This document shows positions 7,863-18,183 of a stretch of 36,144 nucleotides of DNA, piece after piece; positions within the stretch are counted from its first letter, which is position 1, and each line of letters starts with the position of its first letter. Below the pieces are notes generated by a model. It had not been told where the DNA came from. It did no database searches and was given only the letters and a program-made list of their open reading frames with translations. The stretch is taken from assembly GCF_000732635.1 (NCBI RefSeq), contig NZ_JPMD01000021.1:1-36144 (forward strand), read 5' to 3'. The DNA comes from Clostridium sulfidigenes. Its GTDB lineage: Bacteria; Bacillota; Clostridia; Clostridiales; Clostridiaceae. Made by a program: the position numbers and the translations under genes.

Positions 7863-10800
7863 CTATTTACTCATTGTTGATAAATCCTTAATAATATTTA
7901 TAAGTATATCTAATAGCTCCTTTTTATTAATATCCTTACTCTTATACACTAGAACTGGAACATCTCCCATTTTAAATGTGATTTGTCTCTTATAATTGTC
8001 TAATATATATTTTACCATATCAGAAGTTAAGTATGACTTGTCTTTAAAGGTTATCTGTACTTGAATTCCAGTATCCTTTATCTCTAAAACCCCAACTTCT
8101 CTAGCAATTGCCTTTAAATACGCTATATTCATTAAATTATATACACTGTCTGGAATATTAGAGTATCTATCTTCAATCTCCTCAATAACATCTAACATAT
8201 GTTCATAGGACTCAATAGATGCAATCTTTTTATATACCTGAATTTTTTGAGTTTCATCCTGTATATAGTTACTAGGAATATATGCATCAATTTTCATATC
8301 TACTGTAGTTTCAATAGGTTCCTTGTCTACTTCACCTTTTACAATACTTACAGCATCTTCAAGCATTCTGCAATATAAGTCATATCCAACAGCAGACATA
8401 TGACCACATTGAGCTGCTCCCATTATATTCCCTGCACCTCTTATTTCTAAATCTCTCATAGCTATCTTTAATCCTGAGCCTAATTCTGTAAAGTCTTTTA
8501 TAGCCTTTAATCTTTTTTCTGCAACTTCTGTTAAAACCTTATCCTTAGTATAAGTAAAGTAAGCATATGCTATTCTATTTGTTCTCCCTACTCTTCCCCT
8601 TAATTGATATAGTTGAGATAATCCCATCTTATCCGCATTTGCTATTATCATAGTATTTGCATTCTGAATGTCTATACCAGTCTCTACTATAGTTGTACTT
8701 AAAAGTATATCGTATTTTTTATCTACAAAATCTATTATCACCTTTTCCAATTCTCTTTCGGTCATCTGACCATGACCTATAGCAACTCTAGCTTCTGGGA
8801 CCAACTTTTGCAAATATGTTGCCATATCACTTATGGTTTCAACCCTATTATATACAAAAAATACTTGTCCTCCCCTATTCATTTCCCTAATTATTGCATC
8901 TCTTATAAGTTGATCATTAAATTCTACAACATAAGTTTGAATAGGATATCTTTCTTCAGGAGGAGTTTCTATTATACTTATATCCCTTACTCCTGTTAAA
9001 GACATGTGTAGGGTTCTAGGAATAGGAGTAGCACTTAAAGTTAATACATCTATGTTTTTCTTTATTTCCTTAATCTTCTCCTTGTGACTAACCCCAAACC
9101 TTTGCTCTTCGTCTACAATTAATAAACCTAGATCCTTAAATACCACACTCTTTTGAAGCAACTTATGAGTACCTACTATAATATCTAAATTTCCTTCTCT
9201 TAGAGCATTTAAAGTTTCTTTAACTTGAGACGCAGTTCTAAATCTGCTAATCATTCCTATTTTAATAGGAAAATCTGAAAACCTTTTTAACATATTTTTA
9301 TAGTGTTGCTCTGCTAGTATTGTAGTGGGTACTAATATAGCTACCTGTTTTCCATCCATAACACACTTAAAGGCAGCTCTAAGAGCAACCTCTGTTTTCC
9401 CATATCCAACATCACCGCAAAGAAGCCTATCCATAGGTTTATCGCTTTCCATATCTTTTTTAATATCTTCAATTGCAGTTAACTGATCTGGGGTTTCTTC
9501 ATATGGAAATTCTCCTTCAAACTGACTTTGCCAAGGGGTGTCCTTGGCATATTTATGCCCTTTTAAAGTATTTCTGATAGCATAAAGCTTAACCAAATCT
9601 TCAGCAATATCTTCAACAGATTTTTTTACTTTACTTCTAGCCTTTGCCCATTCACTTCCACCTAATTTATTTATTTTGGGTGATTTGCCTTCACTGCCAA
9701 TATATTTTTGTACTAAATCTAATTGCTCTACAGGGACATATAAAGTATCTCCTGAATTATATTCTAAAACCAAATAATCTTTTTTATTTCCCTGTACATC
9801 TAATTGATTGATACCCTTATATACACCAACTCCATGGTTCACATGTACCACATAATCACCAAGCTTTAAATCAGTAAAGCTTTTTATTTTTCCTGCACCT
9901 TTTTTAGTAGTTCTTCTTGTGGCTTTCCTCTTAGATTGACCGAAAACCTCGGAGTCTGATATAACACATACCTTTAAATCAGGATACTCAAATCCTTTAA
10001 TAGAACTTCCAAAGGTCACAACTACTTCCCCTTGCTGAATGCTAGAAACTAAATCTTTATAAGTAGCTTCTATCCCTCTGTCTCTTAAAGTGTCAATTAA
10101 TCTTTCTCCCCTTGTTCTTGTACCAGATAAAATTAAAGTTCTATAACCTTTTTTCTTTTTCTCTATTATATCTTCAATAAGCATGTCTAACTGTCCATGA
10201 TAATCATGAATTGTAATCTGAGAAAATGCTATTAAATTTCTTGGTTTTAACGCATTAGAAGCAGTTCCTAAACTCTGTAAAGTTATAGTTTTACTCACTT
10301 CTAAAATTTCTCCAATCATTTCTTTAGGTATTAGTAGTTCTCCTTGTTTCGGTAAAATATTACCTCTACTTAGAAAATTTTCATAATTCTCTTCAAATTC
10401 AAAGTATACACTATCCAACTTACCCATAGCCCTATTTACATCATCCACTACGACTAGACTATCCTTAAAGTAGTCTAAAAATGTAGTTTTATTTTTATAA
10501 AAATAAGGAATATAGCTATCAATAGTTTCAAAAGTCCAAGTTTCCTCTAGATTCTCCAAATTTGTCTTAACCGTAGAATTTATTCTTTCTAAAGCATCCT
10601 TATCTTTAGATTTATTAAATCTTGATATGGCTCCATCTAATTCCTTTTTAATTTCTTCTTTTGCAAGATTTATAACCTCTTCTGTAAGAATTATCTCTTT
10701 AGCTGGAAATATTTCTACTTTATCTACTTTATCTATACTTCTTTGATTGTCTTTATTAAAAGTTCTTATGGAATCAACTTCATCATCAAAAAGCTCAATT

Positions 10801-11378
10801 CTAAATGGCATGCTACTAATAGGAGGATAAACATCTATAATCCCCCCTCTAACTGAAAATTGACCTATATTTTCTACAACACTACACCTTTCGTAACCAC
10901 ATTGTACAAGTTTTTCGCTCAACTCTCTTATGTCTATCGTACTTTCTAAAGAAATTTCAAATGAAAATTTCTTGAATAGCTCTACAGGAGCATAGGATGC
11001 TGCTAAAGCCTCTATAGAGGTTACAACAATACATTTTCCCTCATGAAGAATCTTGTTTAATACTTTCAGCCTCTCCCATCTCAAGTCCCCTGATACAGCT
11101 TCTACATTGTAAAAAGTTACTTCCCTCGTAGGAAAATAATATACATCATTACAATAAAAGCTAAGATCTTCATATATGTTTTTAGCTTCCATGTCATTAT
11201 GAGTTAGCACTAGCATACTTTTTTCTATATCTTCATAAACACCATATAGCAAGTAGCTCTTACCAGATTCCGAAAGACCATGTATGCCTAATGGATACTT
11301 TTCCTCATTTATATATCTCTTTATATCTCTATATTCACTACTTAACTTTAAAGGTGTCATTACTCCTTTTAGTCTCAA
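7863..11378 (-). CDS. mfd: Transcription-repair coupling factor Mfd
   Basis: A full-length Mfd of 1171 aa. The UvrB-like N-terminal module comes first (GLSESGKSYLLYG, VRGGIIDVYPP). Next are the CarD-like RNA polymerase interaction domain (LKLGDYVVHVNHGVGVYKGI, about residues 500-560), the SF2 translocase (GDVGYGKTEVALRAAF Walker A, IVDEEQRFGV Walker B, LSATPIPRT) and the C-terminal TRCF domain. It dislodges stalled RNA polymerase and recruits UvrA. The start is TTG with AGAGGTG upstream. The gap to pth is 23 nt and to prsA 86 nt, so the three are probably one transcript. Confidence 0.98.
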   Translation of the reverse strand: MRLKGVMTPLKLSSEYRDIKRYINEEKYPLGIHGLSESGKSYLLYGVYEDIEKSMLVLTHNDMEAKNIYEDLSFYCNDVYYFPTREVTFYNVEAVSGDLRWERLKVLNKILHEGKCIVVTSIEALAASYAPVELFKKFSFEISLESTIDIRELSEKLVQCGYERCSVVENIGQFSVRGGIIDVYPPISSMPFRIELFDDEVDSIRTFNKDNQRSIDKVDKVEIFPAKEIILTEEVINLAKEEIKKELDGAISRFNKSKDKDALERINSTVKTNLENLEETWTFETIDSYIPYFYKNKTTFLDYFKDSLVVVDDVNRAMGKLDSVYFEFEENYENFLSRGNILPKQGELLIPKEMIGEILEVSKTITLQSLGTASNALKPRNLIAFSQITIHDYHGQLDMLIEDIIEKKKKGYRTLILSGTRTRGERLIDTLRDRGIEATYKDLVSSIQQGEVVVTFGSSIKGFEYPDLKVCVISDSEVFGQSKRKATRRTTKKGAGKIKSFTDLKLGDYVVHVNHGVGVYKGINQLDVQGNKKDYLVLEYNSGDTLYVPVEQLDLVQKYIGSEGKSPKINKLGGSEWAKARSKVKKSVEDIAEDLVKLYAIRNTLKGHKYAKDTPWQSQFEGEFPYEETPDQLTAIEDIKKDMESDKPMDRLLCGDVGYGKTEVALRAAFKCVMDGKQVAILVPTTILAEQHYKNMLKRFSDFPIKIGMISRFRTASQVKETLNALREGNLDIIVGTHKLLQKSVVFKDLGLLIVDEEQRFGVSHKEKIKEIKKNIDVLTLSATPIPRTLHMSLTGVRDISIIETPPEERYPIQTYVVEFNDQLIRDAIIREMNRGGQVFFVYNRVETISDMATYLQKLVPEARVAIGHGQMTERELEKVIIDFVDKKYDILLSTTIVETGIDIQNANTMIIANADKMGLSQLYQLRGRVGRTNRIAYAYFTYTKDKVLTEVAEKRLKAIKDFTELGSGLKIAMRDLEIRGAGNIMGAAQCGHMSAVGYDLYCRMLEDAVSIVKGEVDKEPIETTVDMKIDAYIPSNYIQDETQKIQVYKKIASIESYEHMLDVIEEIEDRYSNIPDSVYNLMNIAYLKAIAREVGVLEIKDTGIQVQITFKDKSYLTSDMVKYILDNYKRQITFKMGDVPVLVYKSKDINKKELLDILINIIKDLSTMSK

Positions 11379-11401
11379 AATATCACCTCTTAAACTATTT
11401 A

Positions 11402-11971
11402 CTACTTTCCTGCATTAAAAGAATTAAATTTATTCATTGCTTGATTAATTCCTTCATTTATGATCACTGATACTGCATCTACCGCTGCCTCAAAAGATTT
11501 TTCAACAATTTCTCTATCTTCATTAGAGAATCTTCCTGTAACAAACTCAACTAAATCATAGGTTGGCTCTCCAATTCCAACTTTAATCCTTGAAAAACTA
11601 TCAGTACCTAAATGAGAAATTATATTCTTAATACCATTGTGACCTCCTGCACTTCCTTTTCCCTTTATTCTAAGTCTTCCAACTTCTAGACTAATATCAT
11701 CGTATATAACTATAATATTTTCTACTGGTATTTTATAAAAGTCTATTATACTTCTAACGCTTTCTCCACTTAAATTCATATAAGTTTGAGGTTTTAAAAA
11801 TATAACCTTTTCATTGGCTATACTACTCTCACCGTATACTCCTTTAAATTTTGTCCTATTTATACTAAAGTTATACTTTTTTTCACACATATCAACTACA
11901 TCAAACCCTACATTATGTCTTGTTTTATCATACCTATCTCCTGGATTTCCCAATCCCACAACTAAATACAT
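11402..11971 (-). CDS. pth: Peptidyl-tRNA hydrolase
   Basis: This 189-aa Pth enzyme releases peptides from peptidyl-tRNA that has dropped off ribosomes. Visible family motifs are MYLVVGLGNPGDRYDKTRHNVG (catalytic His in TRHN), LKPQTYMNLSGESV and DDISLEVGRLRIKGKGSAGGHNG. The start is set at ATG 11971-11969, which has GGAGG ending 5 nt before it. The upstream in-frame TTG at 11983 overlaps that ribosome-binding site and is unlikely. It is the first gene of the pth-mfd-prsA unit. Confidence 0.97.
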   Translation of the reverse strand: MYLVVGLGNPGDRYDKTRHNVGFDVVDMCEKKYNFSINRTKFKGVYGESSIANEKVIFLKPQTYMNLSGESVRSIIDFYKIPVENIIVIYDDISLEVGRLRIKGKGSAGGHNGIKNIISHLGTDSFSRIKVGIGEPTYDLVEFVTGRFSNEDREIVEKSFEAAVDAVSVIINEGINQAMNKFNSFNAGK

Positions 11972-12064
11972 AATTACCTCCAATATATTCTATAACATAA
12001 TATCTCTTAACATAAAAATAATCTTCTTTGACTATTATACTAGAAGTTTTACCTAAAATAAAAC

Positions 12065-12092
12065 AAAAGTAGCATTCCTAAATGCTACTTTT
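12065..12092 (-). terminator. Terminator of the two-component/PDZ protein operon
   Basis: A perfect 12-bp stem AAAAGTAGCATT/AATGCTACTTTT with a 4-nt loop lies 6 nt beyond the PDZ gene stop on the minus strand. It is followed by a T-rich tail (GTTTTATTTT). It isolates the operon from pth. Confidence 0.85.
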
Positions 12093-12098
12093 TATATA

Positions 12099-13229
12099 TT
12101 ACTCTGAAATCTTTATTTTAAAGTCAACATAATCACCATTTTTGAATACTTTGTATTTTATTGTCTCTCCACTTTTAAATTTACTCATTATAGTATTTAT
12201 GTCACTGACAGTATTAACTTTCATACCATTCACTTCAACAATTATATCTGTTGGTCTAATTCCAGCTTCATAAGCTAAACCATTTCTTGTAACTTCCTTT
12301 GCATATACTCCATCAATACCATTTTCACTTTGGGAAATAGCCTCTTCCCCATAAACTCCCATATGGTTAATAAGAGAATCTTGCTTATCTAAAATTCCAT
12401 AGGTAATAGGCTCTAGATCCTCTGCGGAAATATAAAAACTATTTTTTAAAAATTCATTATGGTATGTCATAGTAGTATTATTTACTCCTATAAGCTCTCC
12501 ATCCAAATTACATAAAGCTGCTCCAGTATTGATAAACTTAGGAATAACTGAAGTCTTTATCATTCTTAAAGATTCAGCTACTTTAGTTTCTCTATTTTTA
12601 AATACTATATTCTCTCTAGTATTTAGCACCGTACTTACCTCTATATTTTCATTAAAAGATTTACCCAGAGGGTTTCCTACACTAATAACTCTATCACCCT
12701 TTTCAATCTTAGTAGAATTTTTAGCTATGGTCATAGGTTGTAATGCTTCACCATTTATTTTAATCATAGCAATGTCATAAATACTATCAAATCCTATTAT
12801 AGATGCATTATATACAATATCATTGTGTAACTTTACTTTAACACTGGTTGCATCCTCAATACCTAAATAGCTAGTTATAACATATTGTCCATTCTCTATG
12901 ACAACGCCTACTCCTACATTAGTTTCTTTTATACACTTATCATCTGCAATAACCTTAATAACTGAAACAACAGATTGCGCTGCTTTGTGAGCAGCCGATT
13001 GAAGCTTTGAATTAGTGGTATTAACTTCTGTGTCTTTATTATTATTACCTTGAACATAATAATTTTCATTTTCAGTATTTACCACTAAAGCTGTAACAGC
13101 CCCACCTAAGGAGGCCACAAATAAGCAAAATATAGTAATTGCAACAATTTTACCTTTACGTCTTTTCTTAATTTTGTTAAAGGTTATTTTTGCTTTAACA
13201 CCCTTATAATCATCATTAAAATTGCTCAT
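12099..13229 (-). CDS. Membrane-anchored HtrA-like PDZ protein, catalytic triad apparently lost
   Basis: This 376-aa protein has a basic cytoplasmic N-terminus, one membrane span (about residues 28-50), a trypsin-like fold (about 75-285) and a PDZ domain (about 300-375), the HtrA/DegP layout. Fold landmarks are present (SVGNPLGKS, LNLDGELIGVN-like stretch, YDIAMIKI). However, where HtrA has TNNHV the sequence reads TSYLG (His to Leu122), and where it has GNSGGPL it reads INTGAAL (Ser to Thr235). Only the Asp (D152) is kept. I infer a pseudoprotease, perhaps a ligand-binding or sensing protein. It follows the histidine kinase by 33 nt, so it is probably a partner or target of that two-component system. 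Confidence 0.85.
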   Translation of the reverse strand: MSNFNDDYKGVKAKITFNKIKKRRKGKIVAITIFCLFVASLGGAVTALVVNTENENYYVQGNNNKDTEVNTTNSKLQSAAHKAAQSVVSVIKVIADDKCIKETNVGVGVVIENGQYVITSYLGIEDATSVKVKLHNDIVYNASIIGFDSIYDIAMIKINGEALQPMTIAKNSTKIEKGDRVISVGNPLGKSFNENIEVSTVLNTRENIVFKNRETKVAESLRMIKTSVIPKFINTGAALCNLDGELIGVNNTTMTYHNEFLKNSFYISAEDLEPITYGILDKQDSLINHMGVYGEEAISQSENGIDGVYAKEVTRNGLAYEAGIRPTDIIVEVNGMKVNTVSDINTIMSKFKSGETIKYKVFKNGDYVDFKIKISE

Positions 13230-13262
13230 AACAGCCTCCTTTCTCTTAGCTCCTTAAGATTA

Positions 13263-14687
13263 TTACATACTCTTCTTTGCTAATTGTAAAGTAAATATAA
13301 ATTCAACTCCATTTTCTTTATTACACGCCCATATTTCTTCATCATGTAAGCTAACAATCTTTTTAACTATGGAGAGCCCTAATCCCGTACTCACTTTTTG
13401 TGTTCTTGATTTATCAACTTTATAGAATCTTTCCCAGATATGTTTTATATCTTCTTCATCTATATTAGATCCCTCATTAAAAATTGATATATTAGCCTTC
13501 TTACCTTTTTTTCTACATGATATTTGTATCAATCCATCTTCTTTTCCATATTTAATAGCATTATCTAAAAGATTAGTAACAACTTGTGTTATTTTATCTC
13601 CATCGGTAAGTACCCAGAGTTCACTTCCTTCAAAAAACACCTGTACATCCAAATTTTTATTTCTTATTCTATTTTCATTTCTCAATATACATATTCTTAC
13701 TATTTCATTAATGTCTACAGGTACCTTCTCCAGCTTATAGGTACCCGATTCCACTGCTGATAAATCAAGTAAATCATTTATAAGTCTTGTTAATCTTTGT
13801 ATTTCTTCATAGGCTATATTTAGATAATACTTATGCTTTTCATCAGGAACTACTCCATCTAAAATTCCACCTATAAATCCTTTTATAGATGTCATTGGAG
13901 ATCTCAACTCATGAGAAACATTTGAAATAAACTCTTTTCTATTTTGTTCTACCTTTTGTAGCGAGTCTGCCATCACATTAAATGCATTTGCAAACTCCTC
14001 CATTTCATCATCAGAATGAATTTCAACTCTTTTATCTACATCCCCTTGAGCTATTTTTCTTGCAACCCCACTCATTTCTGATAGCGGATTTACTATCATC
14101 TTTTGAGAAAAATAATAAATTACGATACAAGAAGCAATTACAGCGAAAACTGCAGATAACCAAATAATTTGATAAACATTAGAAAGTGATTTATCTAAAA
14201 TATCTGTTGATACACTAAATAAAGTTGCTCCCATAGATTGCCCTTTAGTATCTTTTACAACTTTCATCATAACGTATATCTTCTCATCCATATAAACTCC
14301 ATACTCATTAAAAGCATCTATATAATCACTATTATTTATATTTTCCAAATCATCATGAAAAATCTGTTTCCCTATAAGTGGAGTATATTTAATGTTAGTA
14401 ACTGAATAAACATATCCATTACTATCTACAAGAACTATATCATCATTTATATATGTTGATATAAACTTTATACTTGTAGTTAATTCTTCATATGATGATG
14501 CCCCAGTTAAATATTTTGTTGCAATACCTTCAATTATATCTGCCTGTCTAGTAAGATCTCTTTGTCTCGTCTTTATAAAATAATCTTGAAACCAAAAGGA
14601 AAGAAATGCAGCTAAAATAGTAAAACTTACTGTAATTATAATGGTGTAAGTAACAACCATTTTAGAAAACAAGCTATTTTTCACCAT
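13263..14687 (-). CDS. Sensor histidine kinase
   Basis: This 474-aa membrane kinase has a first membrane span about residues 10-32, an extracellular dCache-like sensor (about 33-170), a second span about 173-193 and a HAMP domain (about 194-247). The HisKA phospho-acceptor His259 lies in NVSHELRSPMTSIKG, followed by an HATPase with N box (VVTNLLDNAIKYG) and G box (STGLGLSIVKKI). It should autophosphorylate and phosphorylate the adjacent regulator. The ATG abuts the regulator's TAG stop, so translation is coupled. The signal is unknown; domain order resembles WalK/YycG and ResE-type kinases. Confidence 0.95.
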   Translation of the reverse strand: MVKNSLFSKMVVTYTIIITVSFTILAAFLSFWFQDYFIKTRQRDLTRQADIIEGIATKYLTGASSYEELTTSIKFISTYINDDIVLVDSNGYVYSVTNIKYTPLIGKQIFHDDLENINNSDYIDAFNEYGVYMDEKIYVMMKVVKDTKGQSMGATLFSVSTDILDKSLSNVYQIIWLSAVFAVIASCIVIYYFSQKMIVNPLSEMSGVARKIAQGDVDKRVEIHSDDEMEEFANAFNVMADSLQKVEQNRKEFISNVSHELRSPMTSIKGFIGGILDGVVPDEKHKYYLNIAYEEIQRLTRLINDLLDLSAVESGTYKLEKVPVDINEIVRICILRNENRIRNKNLDVQVFFEGSELWVLTDGDKITQVVTNLLDNAIKYGKEDGLIQISCRKKGKKANISIFNEGSNIDEEDIKHIWERFYKVDKSRTQKVSTGLGLSIVKKIVSLHDEEIWACNKENGVEFIFTLQLAKKSM

Positions 14688-15374
14688 CTATTTCACCTCA
14701 AATTTATATCCAACTCCCCAAACAGTTTCTAACTGCCAGTTATCTCCTCCTGCTACCTTTTCTCTTAATCTCTTCACATGAACATCTACAGTTCTTGAAT
14801 CTCCTGGATAATCATATCCCCAGACTTCACAAAGCAGTTGTTCTCTTGTAAATACTCTGTTTTTATTACTTGCTAAGAAGTGTAACAATTCAAACTCTTT
14901 AGGTGGCATTTTAATTTCCTGTCCCATGTATGTTACATTATATGAATTTATATCTATAACTAAATTATCAAAGGTTAATGTTTCTTTACTATCACCCTCT
15001 GCAGTATATCTTCTTAGAACAGCCTTAACTCTAGCCATAAGTTCCTTAGGTTCAAAAGGTTTTACTATATAATCATCTGCTCCAAGCTCAAGTCCTAAAA
15101 CTTTATCAAAAGTTTCTCCTTTTGCAGTTATCATTATAACTGGTGTCTCATTGTCTCTTCTTATCCACTTTAGCACATCTATACCATCTAGATATGGTAA
15201 CATAACATCTAAAAGCACTAAATCAGGTTTATAACTAGTAAACGCCTCTTGAGCCTCTCTTCCATCATTGGCCACCTTAACATGGTATCCTGAATTCTCC
15301 AAATACATCTTTATTACTTCACATATATTTTTATCATCATCAACAACTAATATCTTTCCTAAATTACCTTCCAT
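14688..15374 (-). CDS. OmpR/PhoB-family response regulator
   Basis: This 228-aa regulator has a receiver domain (acid cluster VDDDK, phospho-acceptor Asp56 in LVLLDVMLPYLDG, Lys105 in IVKPFEP) and a C-terminal winged helix ending RTVDVHVKRLREKV...WGVGYKFE. It binds DNA as a phosphorylated dimer. It is the first gene of a three-gene operon with the kinase and the PDZ pseudoprotease. GGAGGGA ribosome-binding site. Target genes cannot be read from the sequence, though the last gene of its own operon is a reasonable candidate. Confidence 0.96.
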   Translation of the reverse strand: MEGNLGKILVVDDDKNICEVIKMYLENSGYHVKVANDGREAQEAFTSYKPDLVLLDVMLPYLDGIDVLKWIRRDNETPVIMITAKGETFDKVLGLELGADDYIVKPFEPKELMARVKAVLRRYTAEGDSKETLTFDNLVIDINSYNVTYMGQEIKMPPKEFELLHFLASNKNRVFTREQLLCEVWGYDYPGDSRTVDVHVKRLREKVAGGDNWQLETVWGVGYKFEVK

Positions 15375-15550
15375 TGATATCCCTCCTAAATACTTAAGAT
15401 ATTTTATTTAATTTACGAATATAATTTCTACATAATATCTTTTATAATATTATATAACAATAACTTTAAGTCCAAGTATTTTCTCATTAAAATTAATATT
15501 TTTAACAAAATATTTATAAAGTTATGGTGAAAACATTCCTTTTTATACTA

Positions 15551-15580
15551 AAAATAGGGGAAGAAAAACTTCCTCCCCTA
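15551..15580 (-). terminator. Terminator of the glmU-prs operon
   Basis: A G+C-rich hairpin (TAGGGGA pairing TCCCCTA around an A-rich centre) lies about 50 nt past the prs stop on the minus strand and is followed by five Ts. Confidence 0.8.
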
Positions 15581-15633
15581 AATAAAACCAAATTACTGTC
15601 CAAACTTATTATGAATACATATAATGTTTAATA

Positions 15634-16593
15634 TTATTCATCAAAAAGCTTGCTTACAGAAACTTCTTCATATATTCTTCTAATAGCTTCTGCAAATAAC
15701 GGTGCTATAGATAATATTTTTATCTTATCAAGCATTTTTTCTTGTGGTAAATGAATACTATCAAGCATAACTAGCTCTTTTATCACCGATGCTTCTAGTC
15801 TTTCTATGGCTGGACCAGAAAGTACAGCATGTGAACAACAAGCATATACTTCAGTAGCACCCATTTTAACTAAAGCATTAGCACCATTACAAATAGTTCC
15901 AGCTGTATCTATCATATCATCTATTAGTATAACCTTTTTACCTTTTACTTCACCGATTATATTCATAACTTCAGCTACATTAGCCTTTGGTCTTCTCTTA
16001 TCTATAATAGCTATTGGAGCATTTAATTTATCAGCAAACTTTCTTGCTCTTGTAACACTACCAAGATCTGGTGAAACTACAACTACATCATCACAATCTT
16101 TAAATCCTTTTTCTATAAAGTAATCACTTAGTATTGGTGAACCCACTAAATTATCTACTGGAATATTGAAATATCCTTGTATTTGAGCTGCATGTAAATC
16201 CATAGTTAAAACTCTATCTGCTCCTGCTGCTGTAATTAAATCAGCAACTAATTTTGCTGTAATTGGATCTCTTGCCTTTGCCTTTCTGTCTTGACGTGCA
16301 TATCCATAGTAAGGAATAACCGCCGTTATTCTTCCTGCTGATGCTCTCTTAAGTGCATCAATCATAATTAAAAGTTCCATTAAATTATTGTTTACTGGAG
16401 CACTAGTTGGCTGTATAACAAATACGTCCAGTCCTCTAACAGTTTCTCCAATATTTACTGCAATCTCCCCATCACTAAAAGTAGTAACTTGACTTTCTCC
16501 AACAGAAAGCCCTAAGCGGTTTGCAATATCAGCAGCTAATTCTGGATATGAGTTTCCTGCAAAGATTTTAATGTTTCTTCCATGGCTTATCAT
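15634..16593 (-). CDS. prs: Ribose-phosphate pyrophosphokinase (PRPP synthase)
   Basis: This 319-aa class I PRPP synthase makes 5-phosphoribosyl-1-pyrophosphate from ribose-5-phosphate and ATP for purine, pyrimidine, histidine and NAD synthesis. Visible motifs: [19 protein letters not shown] (flexible loop), [13 protein letters not shown] (ATP/Mg), [13 protein letters not shown] and the PRPP-binding loop [13 protein letters not shown]. Length is normal. It follows glmU by 21 nt, the conserved Firmicute glmU-prs arrangement, and has a GGAGG site. purR, the PRPP-responsive purine regulator, is close by. Confidence 0.98.
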   Translation of the reverse strand: MISHGRNIKIFAGNSYPELAADIANRLGLSVGESQVTTFSDGEIAVNIGETVRGLDVFVIQPTSAPVNNNLMELLIMIDALKRASAGRITAVIPYYGYARQDRKAKARDPITAKLVADLITAAGADRVLTMDLHAAQIQGYFNIPVDNLVGSPILSDYFIEKGFKDCDDVVVVSPDLGSVTRARKFADKLNAPIAIIDKRRPKANVAEVMNIIGEVKGKKVILIDDMIDTAGTICNGANALVKMGATEVYACCSHAVLSGPAIERLEASVIKELVMLDSIHLPQEKMLDKIKILSIAPLFAEAIRRIYEEVSVSKLFDE

Positions 16594-16614
16594 TTATGTA
16601 GTCCTCCTAAAATT

Positions 16615-17985
16615 TTATTTGTTTTTATTTTTATCATATACCCAGTTCTCTTTATTTATTTGCCTAGCTCTTGCTATAGCTAAGGAGCCCTCTGGTATTT
16701 TCTCGGTTATTGTTGATCCAGCTGCAATATAAGTATTATCTTCTACCTCAACTGGTGATACTAAGTTAGTATTACATCCTATAAATACATTGTTTCCAAT
16801 TGTAGTTTTGTATTTTGCTTTTCCATCATAATTTACTACAACAGTTCCACACCCAAAATTACATTTTTCTCCAACTTCTGCATCTCCTATGTAAGTTAAG
16901 TGAGATACCTTAGTTCCGTCACCTATTGATGATTTTTTAATTTCAACAAAATCACCTATCCTTGCATTATCACCTATAGTTGTTTCCGGTCTTATATACG
17001 CGAAAGGTCCAACTGTAGTATTATTTCCAATCTTACTGTTTAATACTACAGAATTTTCTACAGTTACATCATCACCAATTATACTATTAGTTATTCTGTT
17101 ATTTGAGTATAATACACAATTTTCACCAACTACCGTAGTTCCTTCTATAATATTCCCTGGATATACAACCGTATCTTGACCTATAATTACATCACACTCT
17201 ATATAGGTGCTTCTAGGATCCATAATTATAACACCATTATCCATATGGTTTCTATTTATTCTACTTCTCATTATATCATTAGCAACAGAAAGTTCTGCCT
17301 TTGAATTTACTGCTGTAATTTCTTCTACATCAACAGCAATAGCCCCAACTTTCTTACCTTCATTTTTTAATATCTCTATTACATCTGTTAAGTAGTACTC
17401 ACCTTGATTATTATTATTATTAAGTTTACCTAAAGTATTTAATAATGTGTCTATATCAAAACAATACATCCCTGAGTTAATTTCATTAACTTTTACTTCT
17501 TCTTCATTACAATCCTTAAACTCTACAATTTTCTCTACTTCTCCTTGAGAATTTCTAATTATTCTTCCATACTTTAGAGGGTCACTCATTATAGATGTCA
17601 ATATTGTAGCACTACATTTTTGTTCTTCATGATATTTAGTAAGTTTTGTAACTGTTTCTTCTGTTATTAGAGGCCCATCTCCAACAAATATAGCTACTGA
17701 TCCTTTTTTACCTTTTAAAAATTCTTCTGCACACATTACTGCATGCCCAGTACCTAATTGTTCTTCTTGAACTGAGTAGAAAATATTTCTACTTTCAGTG
17801 CCTTTTCTAACTTTATCAGCACCTTTTCCAATAACCACACTTACTTCGTCTACCCCGGATTTTCTTATATTATCTATAACATGGTTTATCATTTCTTTTC
17901 CACAAACTTTGTGTAGAACCTTAGGAGTATTAGATTTCATTCTTTTACCTTCGCCAGCAGCAAGGATTATAGCACATTTATACAA
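16615..17985 (-). CDS. glmU: Bifunctional GlmU: glucosamine-1-P acetyltransferase / GlcNAc-1-P uridylyltransferase
   Basis: This 456-aa enzyme makes UDP-GlcNAc for peptidoglycan. The N-terminal pyrophosphorylase carries [15 protein letters not shown] and [13 protein letters not shown]. The C-terminal half is a left-handed beta helix of hexapeptide repeats with [33 protein letters not shown] and [12 protein letters not shown] acetyl-CoA/active-site segments. I start at TTG 17985-17983, 8 nt after AAGAGG, giving the family-like N-terminus MYKCAIIL. The GTG at 17994 overlaps that ribosome-binding site. A good sigma-A promoter lies about 130 nt upstream. Confidence 0.97.
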   Translation of the reverse strand: MYKCAIILAAGEGKRMKSNTPKVLHKVCGKEMINHVIDNIRKSGVDEVSVVIGKGADKVRKGTESRNIFYSVQEEQLGTGHAVMCAEEFLKGKKGSVAIFVGDGPLITEETVTKLTKYHEEQKCSATILTSIMSDPLKYGRIIRNSQGEVEKIVEFKDCNEEEVKVNEINSGMYCFDIDTLLNTLGKLNNNNNQGEYYLTDVIEILKNEGKKVGAIAVDVEEITAVNSKAELSVANDIMRSRINRNHMDNGVIIMDPRSTYIECDVIIGQDTVVYPGNIIEGTTVVGENCVLYSNNRITNSIIGDDVTVENSVVLNSKIGNNTTVGPFAYIRPETTIGDNARIGDFVEIKKSSIGDGTKVSHLTYIGDAEVGEKCNFGCGTVVVNYDGKAKYKTTIGNNVFIGCNTNLVSPVEVEDNTYIAAGSTITEKIPEGSLAIARARQINKENWVYDKNKNK

Positions 17986-18119
17986 TTCATACACCTCTTC
18001 ATTTAAAATGTAATTAGTCTTTCCTTATAAATTATTCTATAATAATTTAAAACTAATATTTATTAAATTTTCAATATTAATCTATCATATTTATTATTTT
18101 TATATACTACTTCTATACT

Positions 18120-18148
18120 ATTATATTGAAACTGTTACACTTTTTCAA
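18120..18148 (-). promoter_or_regulatory. Sigma-A promoter of glmU-prs
   Basis: On the minus strand TTGAAA (18148-18143) and TATAAT (18125-18120) are spaced by exactly 17 nt, with a predicted start near 18113. This puts the two-hairpin element upstream of, not within, the glmU leader. Confidence 0.75.
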
Positions 18149-18183
18149 CCAAAGTATATTTTTTACATTAACAGAGTTCTTTG

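Noticed and set aside
14999..15374. Possibility that the two-component system is WalRK/YycFG
   Set aside because: The domain layout is similar, but walHI/yycHI-type neighbours are absent and the adjacent gene is a degenerate PDZ protein, so no name was given.
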